Assembly (NCBI RefSeq): GCF_007829955.1
Contig: NZ_VIWX01000003.1
Location: 124,001 to 188,000 of the forward strand
Source of the DNA: Saccharopolyspora dendranthemae
GTDB lineage: Bacteria > Actinomycetota > Actinomycetes > Mycobacteriales > Pseudonocardiaceae
Length of the DNA: 64,000 nucleotides
Direction of reading: 5' to 3'
The notes beneath the pieces were generated by a model. The model was not told the origin of the DNA, made no database searches, and saw only the letters and a list, made by a program, of their open reading frames with translations. Position numbers and translations under genes: made by a program. Positions 1-7,208 of this stretch are shown piece after piece; the first letter of the stretch is position 1; the number at the start of each line of letters is the position of its first letter.

Positions 1-2
1 TC

Positions 3-104
3 CGGAAGTACCCCACCGCCCGGCGGGCTCTGGTTGAAGGCACGCCGGAGATCGAGCTTGACCGGCACCGGTGGCCTGCGTTGCCGATCATCCCCAGGCT
101 CTGA
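3..104 (+). CDS. C-terminal end of an unidentified protein (partial)
   Basis: An open frame enters from the left edge and stops at 102-104, giving 33 residues rich in Arg, Pro and Leu and ending in PIIPRL. Nothing in it allows a family to be named. It lies about 300 bases from a tRNA-Ser attachment-site scar, so it is probably the last gene of the integrated element to the left. In such elements the gene nearest the attachment site is often the integrase, but these residues do not show any recombinase catalytic motif. The composition resembles coding sequence and the other two forward frames are closed early or lack protein-like content. Confidence 0.5.
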   Translation, partial: RKYPTARRALVEGTPEIELDRHRWPALPIIPRL

Positions 105-282
105 CGGCGGATAGGCCTTAACTTCATCGAACACAGGTTCTATGATGCGCTTGCTGCTGACGGAGGGGAAGTCCTCAGCGGCCCAACGGGCCGGTCGCAA
201 CAACCCGGTGCGACCGGCCCATCAACAATCCGGCAGCGCCCTGTTCCCTGGGCAGTTGGCCAGCTCCGTGACTCACGTTCGT

Positions 283-303
283 GGTAGCAGTCCCGGTAGC
301 AGT
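283..303 (+). repeat. Tandem direct repeat GGTAGCAGT, possible integrase arm sites
   Basis: GGTAGCAGT occurs at 283-291 and again at 295-303, spaced 12 bases start to start, about 100 bases from the tRNA-derived core. A second short repeat, TTCATCGAA, occurs at 123-131 and 322-330. Short direct repeats beside the core are what tyrosine integrases of actinomycete integrative elements bind as arm-type sites. That role is inferred from position. Between 105 and 397 I see no gene. Confidence 0.4.
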
Positions 304-397
304 TGCAACGGTTCAGCCAAGTTCATCGAAGTTCAGAAATCTCGAATAGTCCCTGGTCGCGGCCATCGTGACCCCCGCCGAACTGGCGTTCTCAGAG

Positions 398-450
398 CTT
401 GAAAGCGAGCGTCGGGAGACCGACCGCGGGTTCGAATCCCGCCGCTTCCG
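398..450 (+). other. 3' half of tRNA-Ser(UGA): attachment-site scar of an integrated element
   Basis: The 53 bases read as the anticodon loop (CTTGAAA, anticodon TGA at 400-402), 3' anticodon stem, long variable arm (GTCGGGAGACCGAC), T arm (GCGGG-TTCGAAT-CCCGC at 426-442), 3' acceptor strand CGCTTCC (443-449) and discriminator G450. The 5' half (acceptor GGAAGCG, D arm, 5' anticodon stem) is absent upstream: bases 393-397 cannot pair with GCGAG. This is a fragment, not a functional tRNA. A break exactly at the anticodon loop is the usual core boundary for tyrosine-recombinase integration, so this is the distal att site. The intact tRNA gene should lie at the other end of the element, left of the window. 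Confidence 0.8.
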
Positions 451-469
451 CTGTGTTGACCAGCACGAA

Positions 470-504
470 CATGGCCCGACGGGGCTCTCTCCCGCCGGGC
501 CATG
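470..504 (+). terminator. Hairpin terminator of the original tRNA-Ser gene
   Basis: A stem of 14 positions (CATGGCCCGACGGG against its near-perfect complement, one mismatch) encloses a 7-base loop, starting 19 bases after the tRNA 3' end. It looks like the native terminator of the tRNA gene. This indicates that sequence to the right of the scar is chromosomal and sequence to the left belongs to the element. Confidence 0.6.
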
Positions 505-553
505 TTGCCTCTGGTCTCGCTTTTGGTCTCAATTGATTCTCCCGATCCGCCGG

Positions 554-559
554 TAGGTT
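554..559 (+). promoter_or_regulatory. -10 box of the ASCH gene (leaderless start)
   Basis: TAGGTT ends 7 bases before the GTG at 567, and no purine-rich ribosome binding site lies between. Transcription would begin at or next to the start codon. Confidence 0.5.
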
Positions 560-566
560 TCTCCGC

Positions 567-1010
567 GTGAATCCTGATGAGCTTCCTCGGGCGGAGTTCG
601 CTTTCCCCGGGCCCCTGCGGGATCGGTTGGTGGCGGCGATCCTCTCCGGCGCTAAGACGTCGACCTCCGGTTTGGTGCTCGCCTACGAGCGTGCGAACGA
701 GCCGTTCCCCGAGGTGGGACAGCTCTCGGCGGTGGTGGACTCCCTTGATCGGCGGGTCGCGGTGATCGAGGTGACCGAGGTGCGGATCGTCCGGCTCGCC
801 GATGTGGACCTGCAGCACGCCCTGGATGAGGGCGAAGGTGATGAGTCCGTAGCGCAATGGCGTGCTGGGCATGAGGAGTTCTGGCACAGCGCGGAAGTGC
901 GCGCCGAACTGGGTGCTCCCGGGTTCACCGCGACCGATGACACCTTGGTGCTCGCCGAGCGATTCCGGTTGGTGCGCACCGTCGGAGATCCCGGCCTTTC
1001 GCCGGGTTGA
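567..1010 (+). CDS. ASCH domain protein
   Basis: The 147-residue protein has the pattern of the ASCH superfamily (PUA-like beta-barrel). It shows an early GAKTSTSGL segment (about 29-37) where the family has its G-x-K-x-x-T/S turn, a VGQLSAVVDS strand, an EVTEVRI strand and the EGEGDESVAQWRAGHEEFW helix (about 89-107). ASCH proteins bind RNA or nucleosides; some are ribonucleases or N4-acetylcytidine amidohydrolases. Which applies here cannot be read from sequence. The GTG start is supported by a -10 box 7 bases upstream. It is the first complete chromosomal gene beside the integration scar. Confidence 0.8.
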   Translation: MNPDELPRAEFAFPGPLRDRLVAAILSGAKTSTSGLVLAYERANEPFPEVGQLSAVVDSLDRRVAVIEVTEVRIVRLADVDLQHALDEGEGDESVAQWRAGHEEFWHSAEVRAELGAPGFTATDDTLVLAERFRLVRTVGDPGLSPG

Positions 1011-1058
1011 GTACTTTCACGGATCCCTTCCGCGTGGTGCGGGTGGCACCATCGCGCA

Positions 1059-1493
1059 ATGATCAACCAACAGCGTGGGCAACGGCCTGCTGAGCGCCTG
1101 GTCCTCGGCGCGGGGCTGGCGGTGCTGACCGCGGCCTGCTGGTGGGCTTGGATGGCGTGGGATCGCGGCTACCAGACCGACCCGGCGACGGGCTCGACCA
1201 GCGGCCCCTACGAGGCGTGGCAGGTGGCCGGCTGCGTCGTCTGCCTCGTCGTGCTCTGCGTGGCTGCGACCGTTCGGATCCCCGCGTGGCTCGTCGTCCC
1301 GGTCATGCCCGTCGCGTTCACCGCGGCGTGGTCCTGGACGGCCGCCGGGGCGGACGGCACCGGTCTTTGGGTCATCGGTGCGGTGCTGGTCTTCGTCGGC
1401 ATGGTGGTCGGAACCGGTGCGGTCAGCGGGATCACCGCCGTCGCCCGTGCTGCGGTGCGACGCCGGGGACGACCGGTGTCCACGGGCCAGTAG
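1059..1493 (+). CDS. Small integral membrane protein, unknown function
   Basis: The 144-residue product has four predicted membrane helices: about 17-32, 53-70, 75-91 and 101-124. It ends in a basic Arg-rich tail (VRRRGRPVSTGQ), so by the positive-inside rule the C-terminus is probably cytoplasmic. No catalytic or transport motif is visible. A CACCAT hexamer at 1047-1052 ends 6 bases before the ATG and no ribosome binding site is present, so the start may be leaderless. Codon use is typical of the neighbours. Confidence 0.65.
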   Translation: MINQQRGQRPAERLVLGAGLAVLTAACWWAWMAWDRGYQTDPATGSTSGPYEAWQVAGCVVCLVVLCVAATVRIPAWLVVPVMPVAFTAAWSWTAAGADGTGLWVIGAVLVFVGMVVGTGAVSGITAVARAAVRRRGRPVSTGQ

Positions 1494-1556
1494 CGACGTC
1501 GAGCAGCGCAGCGCTACCGGCCTCGACAGGCGGACGATCAGTCCGCATCAGTGGAC

Positions 1557-1603
1557 GAGCCCCGGCTCGACCCCCATCGGCGCGCACGCCCGAGCCGGGG
1601 CTC
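1557..1603. terminator. Bidirectional hairpin between convergent genes
   Basis: Perfect 13-base arms GAGCCCCGGCTCG (1557-1569) and CGAGCCGGGGCTC (1591-1603) enclose a 21-base loop. It lies between the stop of the membrane protein at 1493 and the stop of the protease at 1610, so it can serve both strands. There is no long U tract. Confidence 0.65.
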
Positions 1604-1609
1604 CGCTTC

Positions 1610-2368
1610 TCAGCCCGCCGTGGCTCGTTCGATCCAGTCGCGGTGGGCGGTCAGGTCCGTGTAGATGCCGGGGCCCGTGGCGCAGGTGGGGTCCGCGTCG
1701 CCGTCGCGGCTGGTGGCGCCGATCAGCTGCCAGTGGCCCGGGCGTCCCTTGAACTGCGGACCGCCGGAGTCGAGGATGCACGCCTGGGCGTTCTCCGTGG
1801 GGCTGTCGGTGCACAGCTCGTTGTCGCGGTCGTAGTTCTCGCTGCAGCGCTCGTCCGGGACGAGTTCGGTGCCCAGCTCCTGCAGCCGGATCGGCGGATC
1901 CGGGCACTCGCTGCCGTCCTCGCAGGTCATCCCCCAGCCGAGGATGCGGGTTGCGGTGCCGATGGGCCCGGGTTCCGACGCGATCTCGACGGGTTGCGCC
2001 GTCACCGGGTGGTCGAGCTTCATCACGGCCACGTCGTCGTGGAAGGGCTCGTAGGAGAAGTCCGGGTGGGTGGCGAACTCGACGACCTTCGCCTCCTCCC
2101 CCTTCGTGCGGTCCTGGTCGCCGATGCGCACCGCCAGCTGCTCCGGCACGACGTTGACCGCGCAGTGCCCGGCGGTCACGATCCAGTCCGGCTTGATCAG
2201 CGACGCCCCGCAGTAGTGGTGGCCGTCCTTCTGCACGCTGACCATGAACGGGAACCGCTCGGTCGAGTCGTGCCCGCCGATGATCGCCGATGCCGGCGGG
2301 GCCAAGGCCGCCGTGAGCGCGAACGCCCCGATCACCCCGAGCAGTCCCGCTTTTCCTGGCTTGGCCAC
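1610..2368 (-). CDS. Secreted trypsin-like serine protease (S1 family)
   Basis: The 252-residue protein starts at GTG 2368, preceded by GGAGGAAC. Residues 1-28 form a signal peptide ending in PASA. The catalytic triad is His68 (TAGHC), Asp112 (DVAVMKL) and Ser201 (DSGGP), and the family substrate-strand residues IIGG are at 29-32. Paired cysteines (53/69, 149/155, 176/187 or 198) fit S1 disulfides. Signal peptidase cleavage after Ala28 would directly expose IIGG, the N-terminus that S1 proteases normally gain by zymogen cleavage, so no propeptide is visible. The usual GDSGGP reads LDSGGP. It is probably an extracellular protease for nutrient scavenging. Confidence 0.9.
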   Translation of the reverse strand: MAKPGKAGLLGVIGAFALTAALAPPASAIIGGHDSTERFPFMVSVQKDGHHYCGASLIKPDWIVTAGHCAVNVVPEQLAVRIGDQDRTKGEEAKVVEFATHPDFSYEPFHDDVAVMKLDHPVTAQPVEIASEPGPIGTATRILGWGMTCEDGSECPDPPIRLQELGTELVPDERCSENYDRDNELCTDSPTENAQACILDSGGPQFKGRPGHWQLIGATSRDGDADPTCATGPGIYTDLTAHRDWIERATAG

Positions 2369-2535
2369 CTGTTCCTCCTGCTGCTCCCGCGAACTCGGTC
2401 AGCAACGACGCTAAGGAACGACGACGAGAAGAGGATCAGCTGAATGGCCAGGATGCGCTAGCACTTCCGGCCAGAGCGGACGTCGGCTGCGCCTGGGGCG
2501 CAGTCCCCACTCGGGATGGGCTCCACGACCGGTTC

Positions 2536-2573
2536 GGGGTGGGGGAAGTTCTCATGAAAACTTCCCCCACCCC
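2536..2573. repeat. Palindrome family A, copy 1
   Basis: Arms of 15 bases (GGGGTGGGGGAAGTT and its exact complement) flank an 8-base centre CTCATGAA. It starts 22 bases beyond the stop of the Spo0M-like gene on the minus strand. Near-identical copies are at 9201-9246 and 35099-35136. This copy is the imperfect one: its centre mixes the GTTCTC and GAAAAC forms found as matched pairs in the others. Confidence 0.85.
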
Positions 2574-2595
2574 TCGCACACCGTCCCGGGAATGG

Positions 2596-3369
2596 TCACA
2601 GCAAGCCGCTGCCCATGCGCTCGACGTGCTTGTGCAGCTCGGCGGCCCAGTCGACCTGGGGGATCGCCGCGTAGTCGATGTTCACGACGTTGGTGAGGTC
2701 GCGGCCGCTGGTGAGCAGGCCCGCCTTCTTGTCGCCTTCGATGACCACGTCCATCCCGTCGTGGCCCGCGATGAAGGTGACCTCCAGTTGCTTCAGGCGC
2801 GGGTAGTTCGGCGACCGGTGGAACTCGATCTCCTGGTAGAACGGCAGCGTCTGCCGGGTTCCGCGCAAGTGGCCGGCCTCGCAGTCCACCCGGTGCAGGT
2901 GGAAGCCGAGGCGTTCCACCGCCTCCAGCAGGACGTGCTGGGCCTGCAGAGCACCCACGCCGATCGGGTCGGTGTCGGTGGCGTCGACGGCGCCGCTGAT
3001 CTCCAGCCTCGTGCGGACCGCGACCTCACCTCCCGGCAGGTGCCGACCGGCGAAGAACGTGATCGGGGTTTCCAGCGGCGCGGTCACCTGGAACGGCAGC
3101 TCCACGATCTGACCGGGCTGCAGCGCGACGCCCGCGCCGATCCGCTGCCGGCCGAAAGCGCGCTTGGACTCGACCTCGTCGTCGTTGACCTCGTGCTCCA
3201 CGCGCGTCACGAACTCGACCGACACCCCGTCCAGCTGCTGCGGGACCTCGCCGCCGCGCAGCCGCACGACCCCCTGGACCTGACCGCCCGGCTGCACGCC
3301 CGGCGTGTGCAGCTCCGTCTCCACTTCCGCGCCGCCGACACCGACCGCGGCCAGTAACTTCTTGAACAT
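2596..3369 (-). CDS. Spo0M-like sporulation-control / arrestin-fold protein
   Basis: The 257-residue product belongs to the Spo0M (SpoOM) family. It has an N-terminal MFKKLLAAVGVGGAEVETEL segment, then two arrestin-like beta-sandwiches: about 15-130 with PGGQVQGVVRLRGG, and 130-240 containing LPFYQEIEFHRSP and EVTFIAGHDGMDVVIEGDKK. Bacillus Spo0M influences sporulation control; in actinomycetes the role is unknown. I chose ATG 3369 because the family begins MFKKLLA and because AAGACT ends 6 bases upstream of it; a longer frame from 3453 adds 28 residues not seen in the family. It is a single-gene unit with palindrome A1 just after its stop. Confidence 0.85.
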   Translation of the reverse strand: MFKKLLAAVGVGGAEVETELHTPGVQPGGQVQGVVRLRGGEVPQQLDGVSVEFVTRVEHEVNDDEVESKRAFGRQRIGAGVALQPGQIVELPFQVTAPLETPITFFAGRHLPGGEVAVRTRLEISGAVDATDTDPIGVGALQAQHVLLEAVERLGFHLHRVDCEAGHLRGTRQTLPFYQEIEFHRSPNYPRLKQLEVTFIAGHDGMDVVIEGDKKAGLLTSGRDLTNVVNIDYAAIPQVDWAAELHKHVERMGSGLL

Positions 3370-3569
3370 GGGCCCAGTCTTCCGGCTGCGCGTTCCGCGC
3401 GGATCACGATTCGCGAGAAACCGGGAGAAACCCCTAGTGGTGATGCACGTCACCGTCGCGGGAGGTCACAGGACGAGCGCGGGCGGCATCCCGTGTTCGA
3501 GACCCCGGACCGTGGAGGTTCGTGCGGGCGGTGACCGACCAGGAGGCGCGAGATGGCGACAGGCCCGGC

Positions 3570-4445
3570 ATGACCGAGAACCCCGATCCGTTCACCGAAC
3601 ACCGCCCGCTGCTGTTCTCCATCGCCTACGAGATCACCGGGTCGGTGGCCGACACCGAGGACGTGCTGCAGGACGGCTACCTGCGCTGGCGCGACGTCGA
3701 CCGCGACTCGGTGACCCACCCGCGCGCCTACCTGGTGCAGATCGTCACGCGCCAGGCGCTGAGCCTGCTGCGATCGTCCTCCCGGCGTCGCGAGACCTAC
3801 GTCGGGACGTGGCTTCCCGAGCCGCTCATCACCGCCGACGACCAGCCGGACGGGCTCGACCACGTGCTCACCGGCGAGGCCGTCACCACGGCGATGCTGC
3901 TCGTCCTCGAAACCCTGACACCCGCGCAGCGCGCGACCTTCGTGCTGCGCGAGGTCTTCGACTTCAGCTATCCCGAAATCGCCGCCGCGCTGGGCAGATC
4001 CGAAGAGGCCGTGCGGCAGCTCAACAGCCGTGCGCGGCAGCACGTGCACGCACGGCGCGGCACGGCCATCGCGACGCCGTCGGAGGCCTCCGAGGTCGCG
4101 CGGCGGTTCTCGGCGGCCGCGGCCACCGGCGACGTCCAGGCGCTGCTGGACGTGCTCGCCCCCGACGTCGTGTACCTCTCCGACGGCGGCGGCGAGGTCA
4201 CCGCCGTCCGAAACCCCGTGCGGGGACGCGAGGACGTCGCCCACCTCATCGCCGGCCTGCTCACCAGGGGGCGCAAGAAGGGCGAGCTGGACTTCCGGAT
4301 CGGCGTCCACAACGGGATGCACTCGATGCTCGTCCTGGTCGACGGCGAGCTCGAACAGGTCACCTCCATCGAGGTGGGCGACGACCAGGTCCGGGCGGTC
4401 TACACCGTCCGCAACCCGCACAAGCTCACCTCCATCAAGTTCTGA
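3570..4445 (+). CDS. ECF41-type RNA polymerase sigma factor (SigJ-like) with SnoaL C-terminal domain
   Basis: The 291-residue protein begins MTENPDPFTEHRPLLFSIAYEI. It carries sigma region 2 (about 8-70, including DVLQDGYLRW), the ECF41 linker YVGTWLPEPL (78-87), sigma region 4 (about 105-160) and a C-terminal SnoaL-like domain (about 170-285) with GREDVAHLIAGL. In ECF41 sigma factors the SnoaL domain acts as an attached regulator and no separate anti-sigma gene is needed; none is seen here. A strong AGGAGG at 3541-3546 precedes a 7-codon frame (3553-3573) whose stop overlaps this ATG, so translation may be coupled. A GTG at 3522 is an alternative start. The next gene follows by 13 bases. Confidence 0.85.
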   Translation: MTENPDPFTEHRPLLFSIAYEITGSVADTEDVLQDGYLRWRDVDRDSVTHPRAYLVQIVTRQALSLLRSSSRRRETYVGTWLPEPLITADDQPDGLDHVLTGEAVTTAMLLVLETLTPAQRATFVLREVFDFSYPEIAAALGRSEEAVRQLNSRARQHVHARRGTAIATPSEASEVARRFSAAAATGDVQALLDVLAPDVVYLSDGGGEVTAVRNPVRGREDVAHLIAGLLTRGRKKGELDFRIGVHNGMHSMLVLVDGELEQVTSIEVGDDQVRAVYTVRNPHKLTSIKF

Positions 4446-4458
4446 ACGAGGAGTCGCG

Positions 4459-4908
4459 ATGGAAACGATCACCGTGGAGCGCACCATCCCCGCCCCCGTC
4501 GAGTCGGTGTACGACTGGTGCGCGGAAACCACCCACTGGCAGAGCTCGTCCTGGGTCCTGCGCAACCGCCTCAAGCAGGCCGGGGAACCGGACCGGTGGG
4601 GTGCGGGCGCGGTGAGGTCCCACCTCTGGTCGATCGGCTGGTTCCTCGAGGAGGTGACCGCGGCCGAACGCCCGCGCTCGATGAACTACCTGGTCACCCA
4701 GAGCTTCCCGCCGTCCCGGCACGGCGGCGGGAGCATGACCTTCACCGAGGTTCCCGGCGGGACCAGGGTCACCTGGGTCACCGAGGCCGAGATGAGAACG
4801 CCCGTGGCGCGCGACCTCGCGACCCGGACGATCGTGAAACCCCTGACGCGCCTGGTGTTCGGCCGGATCCTGCGGCAGTGCGAGCGGGACCTGCTCCGCA
4901 CCTCGTAG
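4459..4908 (+). CDS. SRPBCC (polyketide cyclase/START-like) protein
   Basis: The 149-residue protein has the SRPBCC helix-grip pattern. It opens with METITVERTIPAPVESVYDWCAETTHW (strand then helix), continues through the SMTFTEVPGGTRVTWVTEAEM strands, and closes with a long C-terminal helix (about 115-148). Such proteins bind small hydrophobic ligands or catalyse cyclisation/hydrolysis. GAGGAG lies just before ATG 4459 and the gene starts 13 bases after the ECF41 sigma gene, so they form an operon. ECF41 factors usually regulate a neighbouring enzyme gene (often carboxymuconolactone decarboxylase or oxidoreductase), and here the SRPBCC protein occupies that place. Confidence 0.8.
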   Translation: METITVERTIPAPVESVYDWCAETTHWQSSSWVLRNRLKQAGEPDRWGAGAVRSHLWSIGWFLEEVTAAERPRSMNYLVTQSFPPSRHGGGSMTFTEVPGGTRVTWVTEAEMRTPVARDLATRTIVKPLTRLVFGRILRQCERDLLRTS

Positions 4909-4974
4909 CGGGTTAGCCGCGCGAACCAGCCCGGGACGACTCCTCAGCGGAGCGCGGCCCGCCGGTCGCGGGTA

Positions 4975-4980
4975 TAGCGT
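4975..4980 (+). promoter_or_regulatory. -10 box for the LLM oxidoreductase gene (leaderless start)
   Basis: TAGCGT ends 6 bases before ATG 4987, with no ribosome binding site between. An overlapping TATAGC at 4973 is a second possible register. Confidence 0.5.
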
Positions 4981-4986
4981 CGAGGC

Positions 4987-5874
4987 ATGGGTGAGATCGA
5001 ATTCAAGTCTCGTGTCGGCGTCTGGTGGACCAGCGATGCGTGGGGCATCCGCGACGTGCAGGAACGCGCTCGGGCGATCGAGGAGCTCGGCTACGGCTCC
5101 CTGTTCTACGGCGAAGCGTTCGGCAAGGAATCGCTGACGCAGGCCGGTGCCCTGCTGGGAGCCACCGAGCGGCTGGTGGTCGGCACCGGCATCGCCAACA
5201 TCCACGCCCGCGACCCCAAGGCCGCCGCGGCCGGTGCGCGGACGCTCAGCGCGCTGCACCCGGGCAGGTTCGTGCTCGGTCTCGGCGTCAGCCACGCTCC
5301 CCTCGTCGAGGGCAACGCGGGCACCTACGCCAAGCCGCTCACGACCATGCGCGACTACCTGCAGCGCATGGACGAGCTGTCGGACAAGGTCGAGCCCGGG
5401 GCGCCGCGTCCGGCTCGGCTGCTGGCCGCGCTCGGGCCGAAGATGATTCAGCTGTCCGGCGAAGCGGGCGACGGCGCGCACCCCTACCTGATCACCCCGG
5501 AGCAGACCGCGACCACGCGCGAGCTGCTCGGACCCGACAAGTGGGTCGTCAGCGAGCAGGCGGTCGCCCTGACCACCGACCGGGAGACCGGGCTGCGCCG
5601 GGCGCACGACCACCTGCACATGTACTCGCAACTGCCGAACTACCGGAACTCCTGGCTGCGGCAGGGTTTCGACGAATCCGACGTCGTCGTGGGCGGATCC
5701 GACCGGCTCGCCGAACACCTGGTCGCCATCGGTGACGCCGGGACGATCGCCGCGCAGGTCAAGCGCCACCTCGACGCGGGCGCCGATCACGTGGTCATCC
5801 AGGTCCTCGGCGACAGCAGCTCCGAAGATCCGCTACCCGCGCTGCGCGAGATCGCACCCGCTCTGGATCTGTGA
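4987..5874 (+). CDS. LLM-class (F420-dependent) oxidoreductase
   Basis: The 295-residue protein is a luciferase-like monooxygenase-fold enzyme of the TIGR03620 type. It opens with SRVGVWWTSDAWGIRDVQERARAIEELGYGSLFYGE, followed by VVGTGIANIHARDP (about 61-74) and GRFVLGLGVSHAPLVE (about 95-110), which form the cofactor pocket in LLM TIM barrels. The subfamily is largely actinobacterial and predicted to use F420, although the cofactor cannot be proved from sequence. Substrate unknown. It is monocistronic with a leaderless-type start. Confidence 0.85.
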   Translation: MGEIEFKSRVGVWWTSDAWGIRDVQERARAIEELGYGSLFYGEAFGKESLTQAGALLGATERLVVGTGIANIHARDPKAAAAGARTLSALHPGRFVLGLGVSHAPLVEGNAGTYAKPLTTMRDYLQRMDELSDKVEPGAPRPARLLAALGPKMIQLSGEAGDGAHPYLITPEQTATTRELLGPDKWVVSEQAVALTTDRETGLRRAHDHLHMYSQLPNYRNSWLRQGFDESDVVVGGSDRLAEHLVAIGDAGTIAAQVKRHLDAGADHVVIQVLGDSSSEDPLPALREIAPALDL

Positions 5875-5912
5875 GCTTGACGTCCGTGAGCGGTGAGCCG
5901 ATCTTGTGCGGA

Positions 5913-5918
5913 TAGGGT
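5913..5918 (+). promoter_or_regulatory. -10 box for the small helix-turn-helix gene (leaderless start)
   Basis: TAGGGT ends 6 bases before GTG 5925. No ribosome binding site is present. Confidence 0.5.
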
Positions 5919-5924
5919 CAGCGC

Positions 5925-6143
5925 GTGAGTGGAACCGAGCAAGAACACCCCCACGACACCGAAGACCTGGTCCGCCTGGTCTCCATCACCCGGCAGGAAC
6001 TGGGCTGGGACCAGGCGAAGCTCGCCGCGGCGGCCGGAATCCCCGAGTCCGACGTGGCGAGCTTCGAGGCGCAGCGGATCGTTCCGGCCAAGCCGCTGGC
6101 GCTGCGCTTCCTGGAGGCGATGGGTGTCGTGGTGCAGTCGTGA
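5925..6143 (+). CDS. Small XRE-like helix-turn-helix protein
   Basis: The 72-residue protein consists of a short acidic N-terminus and one Cro/C1-type HTH unit: LVRLVSITRQELGWDQAKLAAAAGIPESDVASFEAQRIVP (about 15-55). It has the alternating Leu/Ala helix pattern and the G-I-P-E-S-D-V recognition-helix start. It lacks a second domain, so it is probably a minimal DNA-binding regulator; target unknown. The GTG start is fixed by the -10 box 6 bases upstream. The next small gene starts 80 bases after its stop. Confidence 0.6.
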   Translation: MSGTEQEHPHDTEDLVRLVSITRQELGWDQAKLAAAAGIPESDVASFEAQRIVPAKPLALRFLEAMGVVVQS

Positions 6144-6223
6144 ACTCTCCCGTCACCGAGGGTTCAGCCCCCGGAAGGAGGGCTCGGGGTACGAGCGATC
6201 CCCCGGGCTGCGAGCATGGGGCC

Positions 6224-6412
6224 GTGGATGAGAAGCAAGACGTGAACGTCCGGCACAAGCCCACCGGCGCCGCCGTGTGCGCGCACCTCGGAATCGGGGT
6301 CGACGACGAACAGGCGAAGCTCGCCCGCGACCGGCTCAACAAGTCGCTGGCCCACTACCGGGTGGCGCTGCTGGCAGGCGAGCAGGCCGAAGCCGAGGTC
6401 GTCGGCGCCTGA
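6224..6412 (+). CDS. Conserved-looking small hypothetical protein (62 aa)
   Basis: From GTG 6224 the product is VDEKQDVNVRHKPTG, then a predicted helix pair (about 15-55) rich in Ala/Leu/Glu, including DDEQAKLARDRLNKSLAHYRVALLAG. No cysteine, membrane segment or known motif is present. The charge pattern and helical periodicity look like a real small protein, but the start is uncertain because no clear ribosome binding site is seen. Function unknown. Confidence 0.45.
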   Translation: MDEKQDVNVRHKPTGAAVCAHLGIGVDDEQAKLARDRLNKSLAHYRVALLAGEQAEAEVVGA

Positions 6413-6559
6413 GCCGGGCCGGAACGAGGTGGGCGTTCGTCGCCCGCCGGTCGAAGCGCGCCCCGAGGAGCGCGGCGACTGCGCAAGATCGGAGAAGACA
6501 CCGCCGGTGAGCGGCCCTACGTTGGTGCCAAGAGTGACCACCGACGTGGAGGGCGCATC

Positions 6560-7207
6560 ATGGCGCAGCGGGTTCGCGTTCACTGCATGAGCGTTTCCCG
6601 GGACGGCATCGGAGCGGGGCACGACCAGACCTTCGAGCGACCGTTCGGCCGGGCGGTGACCCCGCAGGCGCTGTTCGAGTGGATCGGCGCCACCGCCAGC
6701 TGGGTCAACCGCACCGAGGAGGGCGGCACCCGGGGTTTCGAGGACTACATCTCGCGCGACTTCGCCCACGGCATCGGCGCCGAGATCATGGGGCGCAACA
6801 AGTTCGGCCCCGTTCGCGGCCCCTGGCCGGACCACGACTGGCAGGGCTGGTGGGGCGACGAGCCGCCCTTCCACACGCCGGTCTTCGTGCTCACCCACCA
6901 CGAGCGACCCTCGTTCAGCCTCTCCGACACCACCTTCCACTTCATCAACGCGACGCCGCAGGAGGCCGTCGAGCAGGCCAAGGCCGCCGCGGGCGGCCAG
7001 GACGTGCGCATCGGCGGCGGCATCAGCACGCTGCGCGAGTTCATCGACGCCGACCTCGTCGACGAGATGCACATCGCGGTCATCCCGGTCGAGCTCGGCG
7101 ACGGCATCCGACTCTGGGCGAGCCCGGACGAGCTGACCGACCGGTACCACCTGGAGCGCGTCCGGGCGTCGAGCGGCGTCGAGCACCACTTCTTCTGGCG
7201 CCGCTGA
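6560..7207 (+). CDS. Dihydrofolate reductase family protein (RibD C-terminal domain)
   Basis: The 215-residue protein is a single RibD_C/DHFR-fold domain. It starts VRVHCMSVSRDGIGAG and includes EIMGRNKFGP (about 76-85), FVLTHHERPSF (about 112-122), the NADPH-binding GGQDVRIGGGISTLREFIDADLVDEMHIAVIPVELGDG (about 150-190) and a C-terminal strand. Single-domain family members are reductases of unknown substrate and are common in actinomycetes. The start ATG 6560 follows GGAGGG. It converges with the TetR gene with a 1-base gap, so no terminator fits between them. Confidence 0.85.
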   Translation: MAQRVRVHCMSVSRDGIGAGHDQTFERPFGRAVTPQALFEWIGATASWVNRTEEGGTRGFEDYISRDFAHGIGAEIMGRNKFGPVRGPWPDHDWQGWWGDEPPFHTPVFVLTHHERPSFSLSDTTFHFINATPQEAVEQAKAAAGGQDVRIGGGISTLREFIDADLVDEMHIAVIPVELGDGIRLWASPDELTDRYHLERVRASSGVEHHFFWRR

Positions 7208-7208
7208 G

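Noticed and set aside
142..402. An 86-codon + strand frame beside the tRNA scar
   Set aside because: No ribosome binding site or promoter, low-complexity Gly/Ser/Arg content, and it runs into the attachment core.
398..450. Calling a functional tRNA-Ser gene
   Set aside because: The 5' acceptor strand, D arm and 5' anticodon stem are absent; upstream bases cannot pair with GCGAG.
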